Part shown: positions 14,199-15,698 of the stretch, in pieces
How positions within the stretch are numbered: the first letter of the stretch is position 1
How the letters are laid out: each line of letters starts with the position of its first letter
Position numbers and translations under genes: made by a program
From: Campylobacteraceae bacterium
Lineage (GTDB): Bacteria > Campylobacterota > Campylobacteria > Campylobacterales > Sulfurovaceae
Reading direction: 5' to 3'
NCBI GenBank assembly: GCA_027023325.1
Contig: JALVVQ010000076.1
Span: 1 to 15,698, forward strand
Length of the DNA: 15,698 nucleotides
Notes under the pieces: model-generated
Databases searched by the model: none
What the model saw: the letters and a program-made list of their open reading frames with translations, nothing else
Told to the model about the DNA's origin: nothing

Positions 14199-14238
14199 TC
14201 AGGTGTGGTCATTAAAACCTTCGCGGATACACACTTGA
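14199..14238 (+). promoter_or_regulatory. Candidate intercistronic hairpin between rpsL and rpsG (possible S7 site)
   Basis: TCAGGTGTG (14199-14207) pairs with CACACTTGA (14230-14238) over 9 bp with one G-U pair and a 22-nt loop, in the 93-nt spacer. In E. coli S7 represses the str operon by binding a structure at this position. The location fits, but I cannot confirm the S7 recognition elements. Confidence 0.4.
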
Positions 14239-14269
14239 GTAAATCATTCAAGATTGAAGAGGAATTAAA

Positions 14270-14737
14270 ATGAGAAGAAGAAAAGCTCCGGTCAGACCGG
14301 TATTGCCAGATCCAGTGCATGGATCAAAAGTACTAACAAAATTTATCAATGCAGTCATGCTGGACGGTAAAAAGAGCGTTGCCCATAAAGTCATGTATGG
14401 CGCACTAGAGAGAATTGAATCTAAAAGCGGTGAAAAAGGTATTGAAGTATTCAACAAAGCGATGGATAACATCAAGCCTGTCATGGAAGTAAAATCTAGA
14501 AGAGTCGGTGGTGCCACCTATCAAGTGCCTATCGAAGTAAGACCAGCCAGACAGCAGTCCCTCGGTATCCGATGGATCATTGAGGCAGCAAGAAAAAGAA
14601 ATGAAAGAACCATGATTGAGCGTCTTTCCAACGAGCTTATGGATGCTGCGACCGAGAAGGGTTCTGCATTCAAGAAGAAAGAAGATACTTATAGAATGGC
14701 TGAAGCAAACAAAGCATTTGCTCACTATAGATGGTAA
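14270..14737 (+). CDS. rpsG: 30S ribosomal protein S7
   Basis: The 155-residue protein is S7, a primary 16S rRNA-binding protein that nucleates assembly of the 30S head and contacts E-site tRNA. Its signature is the N-terminal MRRRKAPVRPVLPDPVHGS followed by KFINAVMLDGKKS. The VGGATYQVPIEVRPARQQSLGIRW beta-hairpin region lies around 79-102. The length is normal for the family. GAGGA at 14259-14263 is six bases before ATG. In E. coli S7 is the translational repressor of this operon. fusA begins 11 nt after its stop. Confidence 0.98.
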   Translation: MRRRKAPVRPVLPDPVHGSKVLTKFINAVMLDGKKSVAHKVMYGALERIESKSGEKGIEVFNKAMDNIKPVMEVKSRRVGGATYQVPIEVRPARQQSLGIRWIIEAARKRNERTMIERLSNELMDAATEKGSAFKKKEDTYRMAEANKAFAHYRW

Positions 14738-14748
14738 GGGAATAAGTT

Positions 14749-15698
14749 ATGGCACGAACACATAAACTCGAAGATGTAAGAAATATTGGTATTGCTGCAC
14801 ACATTGATGCAGGTAAAACAACCACCACAGAAAGAATTCTTTTCTATACAGGCGTTGAGCACAAGATCGGTGAAGTACACGATGGTGCAGCGACTATGGA
14901 CTGGATGGAGCAGGAGCAGGAGAGAGGTATTACGATTACTTCTGCTGCGACGACTTGTGAGTGGCTAGGCAAGCAGATTAACATTATCGATACTCCGGGC
15001 CACGTTGACTTCACCATTGAAGTTGAGCGTTCTATGAGAGTATTGGATGGTGCGGTATCTGTATTCTGTGCTGTTGGTGGTGTACAGCCACAGTCAGAGA
15101 CTGTATGGAGACAGAGAAACCGTTATGGTGTGCCTTCATTGGTTTTTGTAAACAAAATGGATAGAACAGGTGCTGATTTCTTGGAGGTCGAGAGACAGAT
15201 AAGAGACAGACTCAAAGGAAACCCCCTTGTCATCCAGCTACCTATCGGTGCTGAAGAGAACTTCGAAGGTGTGGTTGACTTGGTCAAGATGCAAGAGGTT
15301 GTCTGGGATCAGGATGCAGAGATGGGTTCAAACTACCATGTGCAGGAGATCCGTGCTGAGCTCCAAGAGCAAGCAGAAGAGTGGAGAGAAAAGCTTATCG
15401 AAGGCATCTCTGAGGTAGACGGCAATGATGTGCTGATGGAGAAATATATGGAAGGTGAAGAGCTCAGTGAAGATGAGATCGTTGCAGGAATCAAAGCCGC
15501 AACCATCGGTATGCATGTTGTACCAATGCTTCCAGGCACTGCATTTAAGAACAAAGGTGTGCAGACACTGCTTGATGCTGTTGTCGCCTATCTTCCTTCA
15601 CCTCTTGAGGCACCTGCGATCAAAGGTACCGAGATGGATGATGAAGATGCAGAAGTCATCGTAGAGTCTACGGATGATGGAGCATTTGCTGCACTAGC
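14749..15698 (+). CDS. fusA: Translation elongation factor G (EF-G), 5' part only
   Basis: This frame is open to the window edge: 316 codons plus two bases, a little under half of the usual roughly 690-700-residue EF-G. EF-G is the GTPase that drives ribosomal translocation and, with the recycling factor, subunit splitting. Motifs are AHIDAGKT (17-24), RGITI (59-63), DTPGH (81-85, with His85), NKMD (135-138) and the G5 element GTAFKN (263-268). The EF-G-specific G' insertion lies between NKMD and G5. Domain II would begin near the cut. The start has AAGGG (14736-14740), overlapping the rpsG stop, as a modest ribosome-binding site. The 11-nt gap implies cotranscription and probably coupling with rpsG. 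It is truncated by the window, not broken. Confidence 0.98.
   Translation, partial: MARTHKLEDVRNIGIAAHIDAGKTTTTERILFYTGVEHKIGEVHDGAATMDWMEQEQERGITITSAATTCEWLGKQINIIDTPGHVDFTIEVERSMRVLDGAVSVFCAVGGVQPQSETVWRQRNRYGVPSLVFVNKMDRTGADFLEVERQIRDRLKGNPLVIQLPIGAEENFEGVVDLVKMQEVVWDQDAEMGSNYHVQEIRAELQEQAEEWREKLIEGISEVDGNDVLMEKYMEGEELSEDEIVAGIKAATIGMHVVPMLPGTAFKNKGVQTLLDAVVAYLPSPLEAPAIKGTEMDDEDAEVIVESTDDGAFAAL

Noticed and set aside
1..15698. Mobile elements, CRISPR arrays, defence or metabolic islands
   Set aside because: All long open frames are housekeeping genes in conserved order; no spaced repeats, transposase motifs or compositional break were seen.

Overview
This window is a core translation and transcription gene cluster from a bacterium that I place in the Campylobacterota (formerly Epsilonproteobacteria), probably a free-living Sulfurovum/Sulfurimonas-type member rather than Helicobacter. 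The basis is the gene order tuf-rpmG-tRNA(Trp)-secE-nusG-rplKAJL-rpoB-rpoC-rpsL-rpsG-fusA, the RpoB N-terminus (MLNSLHSGNRLRVDF), the zinc-ribbon form of L33, the very short SecE, and promoters with good -10 boxes but no recognisable -35. Genus is an inference by eye. rpoB and rpoC are separate overlapping genes here, whereas they are fused in Helicobacter and Wolinella.

Layout: every gene is on the + strand. (1) 1-1850: a -10 box, tuf (EF-Tu), a spacer packed with inverted repeats, rpmG (L33), a tRNA-Trp with encoded CCA, and secE. (2) 1848-4676: nusG, then rplK, rplA, rplJ and rplL. An L10-leader-type RNA precedes rplJ, and a terminator-like hairpin lies between rplJ and rplL. (3) 4677-4910: a 234-bp control region with an attenuator-like hairpin, an inverted repeat and an extended -10 promoter. 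(4) 4911-13596: rpoB and rpoC, overlapping by 8 nt. (5) 13597-15698: a hairpin after rpoC, a promoter, a structured leader, rpsL (starting at TTG), rpsG, and the 5' part of fusA, which runs off the window.

The genes form one functional set: elongation factors (EF-Tu, EF-G), ribosomal proteins of the GTPase-associated centre (L11, L10, L12), the L1 stalk (L1), 30S proteins S12 and S7, the RNA polymerase core subunits, NusG, which links polymerase to the ribosome, and SecE of the translocon. Spacers of about 60 to 235 bp between sub-blocks hold RNA structures that probably set the relative output of blocks needing very different amounts of product.

I found no mobile element, CRISPR array, defence island, prophage or unknown gene. 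There is no gene-free stretch longer than 300 bp. The points worth a second look are regulatory structures in the spacers, the nearly fused rpoB/rpoC junction, and a large trigger-loop insertion in RpoC. I do not see evidence of a previously undescribed system.
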